The notes beneath the pieces are model-generated. The model ran no database searches, had not been told where the DNA came from, and worked only from the letters and a program-made list of their open reading frames with translations. A stretch of DNA of 64,000 nucleotides from positions 17,161,327 to 17,225,326 of the forward strand of contig ML677358.1 of the NCBI GenBank assembly GCA_007922305.1, given 5' to 3'. The stretch is from Dermatemys mawii. Lineage: Eukaryota; Chordata; Testudines; Dermatemydidae. The position numbers and the translations under genes were made by a program. Positions 22,931 through 33,584 of the stretch are shown in pieces. Every line of letters begins with the position of its first letter. Position 1 is the stretch's first letter.

Positions 22931-25131
22931 ATATTAAATAATAATAATAAAAATAAATTTAAAAAACCAATGATTCCTGAGATATTACAGTTTTGAAAAA
23001 GGTTCTTTTCCAGCAAATTTACACTCAAGTATGTGGCAGACACGGCTGTAGATTGCTTAATCTCATTTGCTGTGCCAACGATTTTGCCAGCCTTGAATTT
23101 TCAAAGCAGCAAAAGCAAGATACAAATCATTGGAAAGCAGAGAACGCCGTGTGTTTTGGACATATCCTGGTTCCACAGACTCTTGTGATATGAAGCCATG
23201 ATTTTCCCACGAGGCAAACAGTGAAAAGTGTGAGATTCTTTCAAGTATTCATGCTGTTGTTGTAACTCTGGGGATTTAATGCCATTTTTAGCATGATTCT
23301 ATTTAGTTAAGGCAATTAAGGTGTATTACAACCTCTGCTTCCATGTCTATTGTAGCCAACTGGCATCTCATTGCACAGTACTTAATCCAGCTCAGGCATG
23401 CCTTATTTCAGGCTTTTTGGAGAGACTGAAGAATAACGGCTGTCAGTTACATTACTAAGCTTCTTTTGTTGTGCAGCGAAAAACAGAAAAAGTTGGGTTT
23501 GTTAATCATGTGATTCTAATCCCACATGCAATCATAAGCATAATAGTAGCATTATGTGTTTTATGTTCTCCTGGCTTCACCTTAATCAGTCGTCTTCTTG
23601 GTGCTTGATTGGCAATTTTGTGATATCAAATGGAATTCCAGTGAGTTAGGGGAAAAGAGCTCCGAAGCTAATGTTTATTCAGTTTAAAAGCACCTTTACT
23701 ATGGTGTATACCATTTGTATCCGTGCCTCTCTGCATGACCTACTTGATTTTGATATGCTGTCTGCAAGATCAGTTTTTTCAGGCAAAAAACAAGGGTTAG
23801 ATATAGAATTAATTTCTACTTTTGTTTTAATTAATGCTAATTTTGGCTATTCCTATGCTTTTAATATCCGAGCATGAACTCCTGCAGAAACTGAGCTCTG
23901 AAATGAAAAATCTGTTGATTAAATTTAATATTACAAATTATATATACACATATATCCTATGTTATTATATTTAAGTAATTAAAGTTCAGAGATGTGAAAT
24001 AAAGATAGCATGTCAAATATGATATGACGACTGAGCTATGCTATGAGCATGATGCAGTTGAAAGAAGATTATATTCAGAGCTGCTTTATCATACTGGGAA
24101 TGATTAAGAAGCGATAGGGCTGGGTATTTGAAAGTGCTCATCATTCCATGACAAGACTAGATTTTCAAATGTGTTTCATGGTTAAAGGGCTAGAACCTCT
24201 GTCTCTTTTCTGGTCTCTGAGTGATCCCCCGCCCCTTCAGGTGTCAGACCTTGTGCCTTTATCTACCCCAGCATAGAATTCTGCAGTTCTCCACTCTGAG
24301 ATCAGGACCCCGTGTATAGTGGACGATTATCACCCTGCAGGTCTGACTGAGTTTTGGGCATCTGCGTTTCCTCCCTTCATACCTTTGCCCAGTGATAGTG
24401 ACCAACAGCCTCCTTAAAACAATAACTGGGCATGAAAGAAACAAGTGAACTAAACATCATGAATACAGCAGTTGAATAGATGGTGGAAACTCCAGCCATA
24501 CACCTATTAAGTTGGTTGTACACCTGAAAAGAATGGGGCATGAGGAGAGGTTTTTTGTTGCGTGTTGTGCAAGAGGTCAAGGTTCGTGTTCACACTGGTC
24601 ATTTCTGGCTTTAAAAATCTGTGGATATAAGGAAGGTTGAAAGGCAGACACAGACTCCGTGCTCCCAAAGAGCAGCCACTTTAAGAATAGAAATGATCTT
24701 GTCAAATGTTAAAATAAAACCCTCAGCAGAATATACACAATGTTGGAAAAGGCTGCACTCATCCCTGCAGTACCCTCACCCACTTGGGCGAAGTTACAGT
24801 GGAGATGAATTTGCTCTAATGTCTGTGAGGGGCTTCAAAGCAACCTTTTGACTTCAGTTTATAGGTAACCCATTGAAAATCTCATGGGATGCACCCATGC
24901 CCCGTGCCAAGTTCTCTCTGGTCAGATTCTTACCCTGTCTCCTCTTAAATCAAAGTTTGTACAAGGCTATGGCCTTGTATAACTGCCTCCGCTATTCCGG
25001 AGTGCGCTGAGTGGGGGGGAAATGTGCCAACTCTGACCCCACCCAGTGCACAATTCTGCAAGTTCTGCCTTAAGTGTAAATACTAAGGACCCAGCAGCAC
25101 CATACTGAGGCTTGTGCAGACTTCACACAGG
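22931..25131. other. unassigned AT-rich intron
   Basis: A short (AAT)n-like stretch lies at about 22935-22965. Otherwise no gene or repeat was recognised; 24190-24600 is less AT-rich and could hold an undefined repeat. Confidence 0.4.
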
Positions 25132-25505
25132 ATGGGTGCTCTTATAGTTAAAGCCCTGAACTGGGCCGCTGGTGATTTGGGCTCAGTTCCCAGTATGGAC
25201 ACACACACTCTTGGTAACTGTGGGCAAATCACTTAGAGGCCAGATTTGTAAAGGTATTTAAGTGTTTAAAAGTGAAGATAGGCCGGCCCCTCTTGGAATT
25301 TTTAGAAGTTCCTCAGCACCTAATTTCCTTGGAAGTCAATGGGTGTTAGGCATCTAAGGGCTTTTGAAAATGCTGCTAGACATGAATATGCATCTTTATG
25401 CAGTTAAATACTTTTAACAAATCCAGCCCCTAACCTCTTGGTGCCTCCAATCCCCCATCTGTGAAATGGGGTTAGTAATATTTCCTTTCTCCTACTCTTT
25501 GACCT
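25132..25505 (+). mobile_element. tRNA-derived SINE, copy B, split by a palindromic element
   Basis: The 5' half (25132-25236) has an A-box-like TGGGTGCTCTTATAGTTAAAG and a B-box GGGCTCAGTTCCC, then GTGGGCAAATCACTTA. The 3' half resumes at 25431 with TAACCTCTTGGTGCCTCCAA and CCCATCTGTGAAATGGGG. In an uninterrupted copy (27460-27735) these join as CACTTAACCTCTCTGTGCCTC, so the 25237-25430 element entered exactly between them. Confidence 0.8.
25237..25430. mobile_element. TIR element with TAA-type target site, copy 1
   Basis: Left end GGCCAGATTTGTAAAGGTAT and right end (inward) GGCTGGATTTGTTAAAAGTA make ~25-bp inverted repeats. It is flanked by TAG on the left and TAA on the right, inside the SINE sequence CACTTAACC, giving a 3-bp TAA-like duplication. 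The ends match the element at 33493-33581. The 3-bp TWA duplication plus GGSC ends points to PIF/Harbinger-type MITEs; no transposase is encoded. Confidence 0.75.
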
Positions 25506-25765
25506 TGTCTACGCATGTGGGGTATATGCAGCTACACACTACAGAGAAAGGCAGGCTGTGTCTACGCTCGCTGTGGTGTGTAGCCCCCCATGACAGTGAA
25601 AGGCTCCAGCAGTGGGGAAAAGTTCTGTAGATGTGGAAGGCACTGCTTTGTTGTGTAGACGAGCTGCATCGGGGCTATATATACTAGGGGCACAATGCTA
25701 TTTATACCCATGCTAGCTGGATGAGTGTTGTCTGTACCCTCCGTAAGCATAGACCTATCCTGTGT
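25506..25765. mobile_element. possible TIR element (GTCTACGC ends)
   Basis: GACCTTGTCTACGCATGTGG near the left and GTAAGCATAGACCTATCC near the right are roughly complementary; the interior contains another GTGTCTACGCTCGCTG. It resembles turtle elements with GTCTACACT ends, but ends and duplication are not exact. Confidence 0.4.
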
Positions 25766-26710
25766 CTGTCTCATCTGTTTATCTCTTCAAGGAGAAAAAA
25801 CTGAAAGCTCATTGCTGTAAGGGAGGCTTTGCTTTTAGCTCCCACTACCAAACCCTTACTGCCTGCAGTCCTTTTTTTAAATAGACAGAAAATAAATAGC
25901 TGCTGTCAAACATTTTACATGCACTTGCAGAATATTCACCTAAGAAGCAACAAAAGGCATCAGAGGAACGTGATCAGAGCTCATTTTTCTTAACAAGTCA
26001 AAAGGAAGTAATGCCAAGATCGGTGATTGCAAAGGATTTTTGACATCATGGAAATTCTTCTCACAGCCCTTTGCCAGCTAACACAAACCCAGTGTGATTT
26101 CTCTCACTTTGAATCAATAGCAACTTCTTGCCCTGCTGCACTTTCTTTACTAGTGACTATTCAGAACGGCTTCATCATTCGAATCTTTGCACTGAAGAGG
26201 CAGACAGAGTGCTAGCTAAATTTATTTCATGTCTGTCCTTCTGAAGCATCAGCTCAGGAGGAAGAAAAGTATTTTGCCAATGCATTCCTGTCTAGATTCT
26301 TTGCCTAGGTATTTGGTGTGCGTGAATACCTTGGGGAGTTTCCTAACAAGTAATTAAAAAACTGATAACCTATATTAAAACTTAACTATTCACCTGGATG
26401 AAATCTCATTGGATCCCAGGAAAAATTAAATGCAGATGATAAAAAAGCATTAAATCTTCTTCCTTGCAGTTAAAATTAATCAGAGATGTTCTCAGCAGTT
26501 GCACTGCAGGTACTAGAGACCTCAACATAAATTTTATAGCCAGACACCTCTGACATGCTGATCTGGAGCTGAATTTCATGATTAGCTCCATCTTTGTCAC
26601 AGGCTGAGCCAGACCTATGGCTCTAGCTACATCCCTAAACCTAGGGAATGTTTGACTCTGAATCCAGATCTGAACTTCACAGCTTGGGTCCATCTCTAAT
26701 TGCAGATGAA
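25766..26710. other. unassigned intron
   Basis: Nothing recognised. Confidence 0.4.
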
Positions 26711-26985
26711 GGTTGGTCTACACTCAAAGCTTTGCCAGGATAACTAGGTCAGTTGGGAGTGTGAAAAAAATCATACACCCCATCCGACATAGCTATGCTA
26801 ACAAAAGCCCTAGTGTAAACACAGTCATACCAGAAAAAACAGTTCCTATGTTGCTTGTTTTGTTTGGGGAACCGATATAAACTATGCTCCTAAAAGAACT
26901 CTTCTGACTTATAAGATAAGCCATATCTTCACTAGGAGAATTTGCCAGAGCAGCTATACTGATATAATGATCCCAGCATACACTT
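26711..26985. mobile_element. GTCTACACT-type non-autonomous element
   Basis: Starts GGTTGGTCTACACTCAAAG, has a palindromic middle (AGTTGGGAGTGTGA versus TACACCCCATCCGACATAG) followed by CCCTAGTGTAAACACAG and TTGTTTGGGGAACCG, and ends near CTTCACTAGGAGAATTTGCC. The layout is that of a common turtle element with multiple GTCTACACTAGGG modules. Ends are approximate. Confidence 0.6.
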
Positions 26986-27459
26986 TCTTTCATAGATAGT
27001 GCAACTGAGCCTTTATCTGCCACTGGTTATTTACTGCTTTGACGAAACATTAGACATGGGTGGGCTAAATTCCCCCTTGAAGTGACTCCAGTTACTAAAT
27101 GGAATATTTTCCAATGAGCCTGATTTTCAAATGTGTAACCATAGGAGTGCAGGTAAACTTTGCATCAGCAGGCCCGGATCAGCTCACACTCACATAAAAT
27201 AGGTGTGTTCATGCCTAAATTCTGACGTAGATATTCCAAATGTCATGCTGGAAGGGTGAGGAAACCAGTCTTAAAAATGTGAGCTTACTAGTGTTACCTT
27301 GCAGTGACAGTATTCTCTGTGTGCAGAAGTGGTTCAGATTCACCTCTGGTGTGTCCTCTTTGGTTTCAAATAGCCATCGATCCAGACATCCTTTGACCAT
27401 AGCTTTCAAACGATGTCTGGATCTGTCTGATATCTATCTGATACCTCAGCGCTGGAAGG
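26986..27459. other. unassigned intron
   Basis: Nothing recognised. Confidence 0.4.
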
Positions 27460-27735
27460 ATGGTCTCGCGACTAGGACAGCTGCTTAGGATATAGGAGAT
27501 ACAGGTTCAGTTCCCTCCTATGCACAGTTTTCTTGTGTGACTTTGGGCAAGGCACTTAACCTCTCTGTGCCTCAGTTGCCCACCTGTGAAAAGATGGATA
27601 ATAGCCCTGCTCTATCTTGCAGAGGTGTTGAGAGGATAAATACATTAAAGATGAGGAATCTTTTGAGCGCTTCTGATGACAACCACGATAGAAGAGCTAT
27701 GGATTATTATTATCATCATCAGTCTAAGTACTTTT
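27460..27735 (+). mobile_element. tRNA-derived SINE, copy C, near full length
   Basis: Degenerate A-box region, B-box AGGTTCAGTTCCC, then GTGTGACTTTGGGCAAGGCA, CTTAACCTCTCTGTGCCTCA, GATGGATAATAGCCCTGCTC, GAGGTGTTGAGAGGATAAAT and ACATTAAAGATGAGG. It ends in a TTATTATCATCATC-type tail. This is the longest copy and shows what the split copy at 25132 looked like before interruption. Confidence 0.82.
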
Positions 27736-28756
27736 ATGGCCTTCAGCATTATAGTATCTGAACATCTCTATTATCTTAGAAGCTAAGGATTAAATAGGCA
27801 TCTTCTATCTGTTTTGTGGCTGTTCAGAAAGAAGTTAAAGATCTGATTGCACTTTTTGGAAAGAAAAAAAAACAGGAGCTCAATGTAGTGTCGTAACTGA
27901 AATTCCCTCTCTGAGGAACACAGGTTCCAGTGTCCAATGCTGCGTATGGACTATTACTGAAGGCATCATGGCTGCTACATTTTTCTACACATATTGGCAC
28001 TGATCCTGCACAGACGTAAGTTTATGTGTAATTTTACACACACAAGCAGAGTCCTATTGAAGCAATCTTCCTCCTCTGCATCATTGTCAAGGGTGAGAAC
28101 TCAGCAACAATCAGAGAGCACATTTTTTACCATTTAATTATTATGAAATTACAGTCTTGTGTCAAAAATACTATGGATATGTTGGATCATGTGATAAAGC
28201 TTCAGGTAAATATGTGGCCATGCAAAGCCTGGACATAAATATACAGCTCGATAGGATTTTGGAAACAGCAGACCTTTTTTATGTTCCATAACGAGACAAT
28301 CCTTGCCTTCTAATTAGTTTATTTTGAAATTAGTTAAATTTCCTTAATGATATTTTTTGTTTGATCATAAACACTGTTTGTGGTTAAAAGGTACAGGTGT
28401 GGATGGTTGTTTGTCAGTTTTTTGCAGCTAATCATGCAAATTTGCATGTAGGAAGATGAGAGGATTTATGCAGTTATTTTTTCAAGTGTTAATAAATTCA
28501 AACAGGATGGTTATTAAAAATGAATTCCTGGGGCAGATGATCTTTAGCTTTTATCTTTAGGGTATGAAATAGAACCAGTAGACATCAATGTACTAATGAA
28601 GTTGAAGTGTCAGATTCTTAGCTGGGGTAAATGGCTACACCCCCACTGAAATTACTGGAACTATGCAGAGTGTCACCATCTGAGGATTTGGCCTTGTGAT
28701 TAGTTTAGCAGAACACCCTAAACAAATAGACTGGGGATTTATGGGTCATTTTGCCA
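27736..28756. other. AT-rich intron without recognised repeats
   Basis: About 1 kb largely free of recognisable transposons except a weak palindromic piece (28600-28700, AGATTCTTAGCTGGGGTAAA... CATCTGAGGATTTGGCC). It contains a palindromic octamer at 28433-28448 and a TGTTTGTGGTTA motif at about 28376-28387. Confidence 0.45.
28433..28448. promoter_or_regulatory. palindromic POU octamer pair
   Basis: CATGCAAATTTGCATG is a perfect 16-bp palindrome made of two overlapping ATGCAAAT octamers on opposite strands, preceded by CTAAT. Octamers are bound by POU-domain factors such as OCT1. The surrounding 400 bp is AT-rich and poor in repeats. Regulatory function is inference only. Confidence 0.3.
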
Positions 28757-28929
28757 GCAGCATGGCCTGGTGGTTAGAGCACTCAACTGGGAGTCTAGAG
28801 ACCTGGGTTTTAATCCTGCTTCTGTTGTTGTGGCTTTGAGCAAGTCACTTCACATCTCTTGCCCCTCCTACCCTTTCTCTATGTTGTCTATTTATACTGG
28901 AAATAGGGACAGGGATTCTCTTTCACTTC
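28757..28929 (+). mobile_element. tRNA-derived SINE, copy D
   Basis: A-box region TGGCCTGGTGGTTAGAGC, then CTGGGAGTCTAGAGACCTGG and B-box GGTTTTAATCC; body TTTGAGCAAGTCACTTC; end TGTCTATTTATACTGG...GGGACAGGGATTCTC. A different 3' tail from copies A-C, so a separate subfamily. It is followed within 3 bp by the element at 28932. Confidence 0.82.
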
Positions 28930-28931
28930 AG

Positions 28932-29392
28932 CCATGTCTTCACTGCATAGTTAACCTGAGCTCTTAGAGGGAGTTTTAAAGCCATCCACACACACAGTCC
29001 TCTGACATGGGGTTAGAGGTGTTTTAAGCCTGGGCTAGTTGACCTGACTGGAGTATTGGTTAAAGCCCCAGCGCTGCTTTCACTTGGACTGCAACGTGCC
29101 CATTTTGCCGTAAGGATGCAGCTTTAATCACTTGAGTACTGATAATCCTCCCATGCCTTTCCCCAATACCCGCCCTGCCCAGAAGGAAAGACAGGTTCTC
29201 TCACTGTGTACACAACTGACTGAGGAAGAATTCTGGAGCATCTCAGCACACAGAACTATGGGATATGCCTGCACACACAGGTGAGTGCAGAAACAGTGAG
29301 GATACAGTAACACAAGGAAGGCTTTGGTGTGCACTCACACTTGGGCTAGGCTAACCCAGGTTCTCAGACCCAAGTTACCTGTGCAGTGATGG
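28932..29392. mobile_element. TIR element, CCATGTCTTCACTGCA ends
   Basis: Left end CCATGTCTTCACTGCATAGT and right end (inward) CCATCACTGCACAGGTAACT are imperfect inverted repeats. Interior motifs include TTAACCTGAGCTC, GTTTTAAGCCTGGGCTAGTT and GGTTAAAGCCCCAGCGCTGC. About 460 bp. No clear target duplication; no transposase. Confidence 0.6.
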
Positions 29393-29706
29393 CTTACTCT
29401 TTGTGTTTGTACAGAGTCTCGTACGCTGGGGCTTTGATCTTGGTGGGGGCTTTGATCTTGGTTGGAGCTTCTAGCCTCTACTATTATGTAATAATAATTG
29501 TAAGAATGAACAGATTTCAAATCAAAATTATTCCAAAGTTGTTTTGTGGGCAAGGACACATGATTCTAAATATTCCTGAAGAGGAATGTATCTGTTTATG
29601 GAAGATTTCCCCCGCACCCCTCCCGCCTCCCCATATACACACACATTTACTTGAAAGCTAGGTGGTAAATTTGACAGCTATAGGAGGTTAATTGCATATC
29701 AGGAGT
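29393..29706. other. unassigned intron
   Basis: Contains two copies of GGGGCTTTGATCTTGGT-like sequence in tandem (about 29427-29465); otherwise nothing recognised. Confidence 0.45.
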
Positions 29707-30366
29707 TGTGACGGAGTCAGACCAGAAGGATATAGGAGAGTGCTGGAAGGCAGGTATATCAGCCTTAGGATGTGCAGGTCCTTGTTCCCTGGATAGCCAA
29801 ACAAAGGCTACTCCAGACCAATCAAGACACCTGGGGCCAATTAAGAACCTTCTAGAAAGGAGTAGAAACAGCTAGCCTAATTGGGACACCTGAAGCCAGT
29901 CAGGGACTGGCTGAATCCAGATAAAAACCTCCTAGTTAGTCAGGTGGGCTGTGGGTGTCAGGAGCTGTGGAAGGAAGTTATGCTGTTGGTGAGACTGAGT
30001 GGTGGACAACATATCATACAGAAGGAAGGAGGCCCTGAGGTAAGGGTGAAGTGGAGTTTGAAGAAGCAGGGACTGCTGTGGGGAAGTAGCTCAGGGAATT
30101 GTATTGTGTTTTGTGCCTAAAAGGTCAGCCATCTTAGCTGATACTATTAGGGTCCCTGGGCTGGAGTCCGGAGTAGACGGCGGGCCCGGGCTCCCCCCTT
30201 TTTCATCTTCCATACTGGCCTGTGATGAAGGTAACTCACTAGGTGGTGACTCTTTCCAATTCTACTGAGAAAGGGAGGTCACTCTGGGGCCTAGATGAGT
30301 TTCTGAGGCCCCTAAATCTGCCAGGAAGCGCAGGACCCACAAGGGCAGACTTGGAGCTTTGTCACA
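29707..30366 (+). mobile_element. solo LTR-like element, 660 bp, TSD GAGT
   Basis: Begins TGTGACGGAGTC and ends CTTTGTCACA, so it has TG...CA termini with a 6-bp inverted TGTGAC/GTCACA. The flanks are GAGT on both sides (29703-29706 and 30367-30370), a 4-bp duplication as made by LTR integrases. Interior features: GATAAAAACC (TATA-like) at about 29919 and a GGGCCCGGGCTCCCCCC block. Strand is assigned by the TATA-like position. No coding region adjoins it. Confidence 0.65.
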
Positions 30367-30370
30367 GAGT

Positions 30371-32402
30371 GTAGACATGCAAAACATGTTAAGTGCCAGG
30401 TTTTATTGAATTTATTTAATTATGAAGAGAGGGATCAACAGCACATTCTTGGATTTCCAACCACACTATCATGAGAAGTGAAGTAGTTAAGATGATGATA
30501 ACGAAATGCTCATACATAATTATGACACGTCCTATATTTAGGGGCTCACTTTCATATGGCAGGGCAAATAATTTGAAAGATAGAGAACCGGAGTCTCTCT
30601 GGGAGCTGGTAACACAGGGCCCGGCTGTAGCGTAGAAGTGGTAACAGAGAGTTCTCCTACACTAACGGAATGCCATGGTGGGCACTTGCAGCTGTATTAT
30701 GGCTTTTTTGCACCCCTGCTTAAATGGCACAAAGGGACCTAGAGAGCTTTAAAGCTATAGAGCTTTAGGGTGAATTTCAGCACTGTGGAATTGGTGTGAG
30801 ATCAGAATCAGGCCCTGCAATGGTCCTGATTCTTTGCAAAGTGCTTAGGAATCCATAGATGGCAGGCCCACGAGAGTGAACTATTAGTTTTGCTCTGTGC
30901 TCTGATGCTATGAATAAAGAGACACAGCACAAGTTTCTTGTTAATTTTCTATTCAAAGTAATGATTGCTTTAAAGCGTGTGGGTTTGTCCTGCTGTTTCT
31001 GGGACACATCATGACATATTAAATAATCCTTAGTGCACAAAGGCACATCTAGTGTATGTGTGTGTTTCTATTGATCTGGTTTTGGAGTCTTCAGGCACTG
31101 TAACTTTGAATGTAAACGTACCATTTCTTCTCAGGAGATCTGAGCAGGATCCCCTCTGACTCACCCAGAAAACATTGTGGTGAATTTCACCTGGGGACCA
31201 CCATCCATCTGAACCGCTCTCAGGCAGCATGTGTGAGATTGTGCAGTGCTGGAGTGTAGCAACACAACGAGATCCAGTTGGTTTGTAAAGCTAATGGATG
31301 GAGGTGGCCTTGTGTGAGTTTTTCTGCATCCTACTCCCCTGTCATGTTATTTCCTGTCTTTTCCCCTTCCATCTTTCCTGGGTCTTCTGTCATTAATGTC
31401 CATTTGGCTTCTCTACAATTGTGTTATTGTTCCTTTCTGTGGCCCCTGTCATATCTTACATAGTTACTGAGATACTGGTGATTGCGGGCTGCTGACTGTT
31501 ATAAAAAATAGCACATTTGTGGCAATATAGGGCATTAAAATTCTGACTGTAGCAATGTTGGTTCTTATCTTGGTGCTTTCTGGACAGGTCTGTTAATATT
31601 TGAAAGATTTTCAGTGGAGTTTCTGCAGTAGAATAATAAAAACAGGTAAGTGAACCAGCGAGGGGGGCTTGAGACTGGGAGATAATTTGTGTCAGATGAA
31701 AAACCAGCAAAACTCTGGTAGTTCCAGAAAATACTCAATGTAGTGTTCCCTGCACCACCACTTCCTTTCTTTTGAAGGCCTAAAAGCCTGCGTGGTTTCT
31801 GTGAAGGCAGCGGAACTTTTTGCTGTTTTGTTACGGTGAATGGATTTAACCTCTCTGTGGTTGTGCAGATGAGGAATTCTGTAGTCAGTGCAGTGCTGTT
31901 TTGTTTTTTTATTTCTGTGATGATGAGTAGCCAGCGTGATAGTTAAGTGAGAATGTTCAGTGAGACTGATGTGGGAACGGGCCAGTGCTATTTCAGGCCA
32001 GAAGTTCAGATACTCATTTACGACTCTACTGAGACACTCTCAATCTCTGGCGTTCTTAGGCTGCTGCTGCAGACAGTTACATGACATCATGACTGCACAG
32101 TAGGTTACCTGTTACTTAAATTTCAGCATCCTTTAAAAATGTTTTATAAGCATTAGTGAATAAATGCCCTGCATTGACTTCATCTATGTATATCTTCCGT
32201 AAGTCAGAATGTGCAAAACCATTAAGCCGTTCTTTAGATTCACTTTGTATTTGGCAGGTGGTTCAGTGGGAAAGGAATTTAGTTTAATACTTTCGAATAT
32301 AAGTGCATCTTATTCCTAAGCATGGGGGAAGTTTACTCCCATGCCACCATACCATTTAAGTGATGTGACGTGAGCTGGACAGGCATTTCCGAATGATTAG
32401 AG
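30371..32402. other. unassigned intron
   Basis: Possible remnant of a palindromic element at 30770-30835 (ends like GGTGAATTTCAGCAC and CAGAATCAGGCCC). Otherwise nothing recognised in about 2 kb. Confidence 0.4.
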
Positions 32403-32621
32403 CAGGGGTTCTCAAACTGGGGGTTGAGACTCCTTTGAGGGTTATTACACGGGGGCGGGGGGTGTCACGAGCTGTCAGACTCCACCCCAAACCCTGCTTT
32501 GCGTCCAGCATTTATAATGGTGTTAAATATCTAAAAAAGTGTTTTTAATTTATAAGGGGAGTTGCACTCTGAGCCTTGCTATGTGAAAGGGGTCACCAGG
32601 ACAAAGGTTTGAGAACCACTG
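32403..32621. mobile_element. hAT non-autonomous element
   Basis: Starts CAGGGGTTCTCAAACTGG, ends AAGGTTTGAGAACCACTG. Flanks GATTAGAG (left) and GTTAGAGG (right) are the same 8-mer with one base lost, a slightly decayed hAT duplication. 219 bp; no coding capacity. Confidence 0.85.
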
Positions 32622-33489
32622 GTTAGAGGATGCCATACAGGACATTTAACCAAGGAAAAAATGCAGAATCTCTTAGGGCTAGATTGCAATTTTAGGTACA
32701 GCCCTGCACAGGGGGTAGTTTGTAAGTGGCACTGGACCAAGGGAAGCCTTAAGAGACATTGTTCCCTGTTATACTGCAGGTAAATTACTGTTAGCTCTTG
32801 AAAAGCAACAGCTTACTTGCCTTTGCACCTTCTACTCTGCCCAACAAGAGTGCTTGGGTGGAGGAGCCAATGCTTCACCTAAACCTCAGCCCGGCTTGCC
32901 TTCTCCTCACCTATTTCTCCCATTGAAGAGTATCTGGAGCATACGGGGGTTATTTTTAGCATTAAGGGCAGGGCATGACAAGCATTACTGCTGTTCACGT
33001 CAGGATACTTTGGTTGGCAGCAATGAAAATTCCAAAGCAGCCAAACCTGGAGAGGTTTCCACCCGCATTGTGCATTTGGTTACAGTAGGAATAAAGCCCG
33101 TCCGCAAAGATGAACTTTTCATTTATCCACAGTAGTTTATTAAGGACTTAGAGTGCATCTGTTCCTCCAGAGCCATAACAGAGATTTCTGCAGTTTCGAT
33201 TAGGAGAAGGTTGCTGGAGTGTGAACCACTGTGCTCTTAGACAATCCATGATTATAATTATAGGCTCTCCTATAAGCTTAGAAGAAATAGAAAATGGCAA
33301 GGACCGAATAGTGAATTGAATCTTAAATCTTTAGGGAAGAGAAGAGAATACACACATCCCCCTTCAACTATTGGCTTGAAATCATATGTTGTTCTTCATA
33401 TGCAGACCCATTGATCCTTACCATGGGTCTTTAGTTAACACAGAGATTTGGGGGGCAGAACCAGACCTGTCCATCACTGAAGTGAAAAC
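32622..33489. other. unassigned intron
   Basis: Nothing recognised; a 93-codon frame at 32854-33135 shows no family features. Confidence 0.4.
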
Positions 33490-33492
33490 TAA

Positions 33493-33581
33493 GGGCCAAA
33501 TTGTTAAAGGTATTTAGATTCTTAACTCCCATTGATTTCAGTGGGAGTCAGGTGCCAGAATACCTTTTAAAAATCTGGCCC
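33493..33581. mobile_element. TIR element with perfect TAA TSD, copy 2
   Basis: Starts GGGCCAAATTGTTAAAGGTA and ends TACCTTTTAAAAATCTGGCCC; both sides are TAA (33490-33492, 33582-33584). The middle is itself palindromic, CTCCCATTGATTTCAGTGGGAG. 89 bp in total. Same termini as the element at 25237, so these two define one family with 3-bp TAA duplications, typical of PIF/Harbinger MITEs. Confidence 0.85.
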
Positions 33582-33584
33582 TAA

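Noticed and set aside
18174..28929. Functional tRNA genes
   Set aside because: A- and B-box sequences belong to SINEs; no cloverleaf acceptor stem or anticodon arm is kept.
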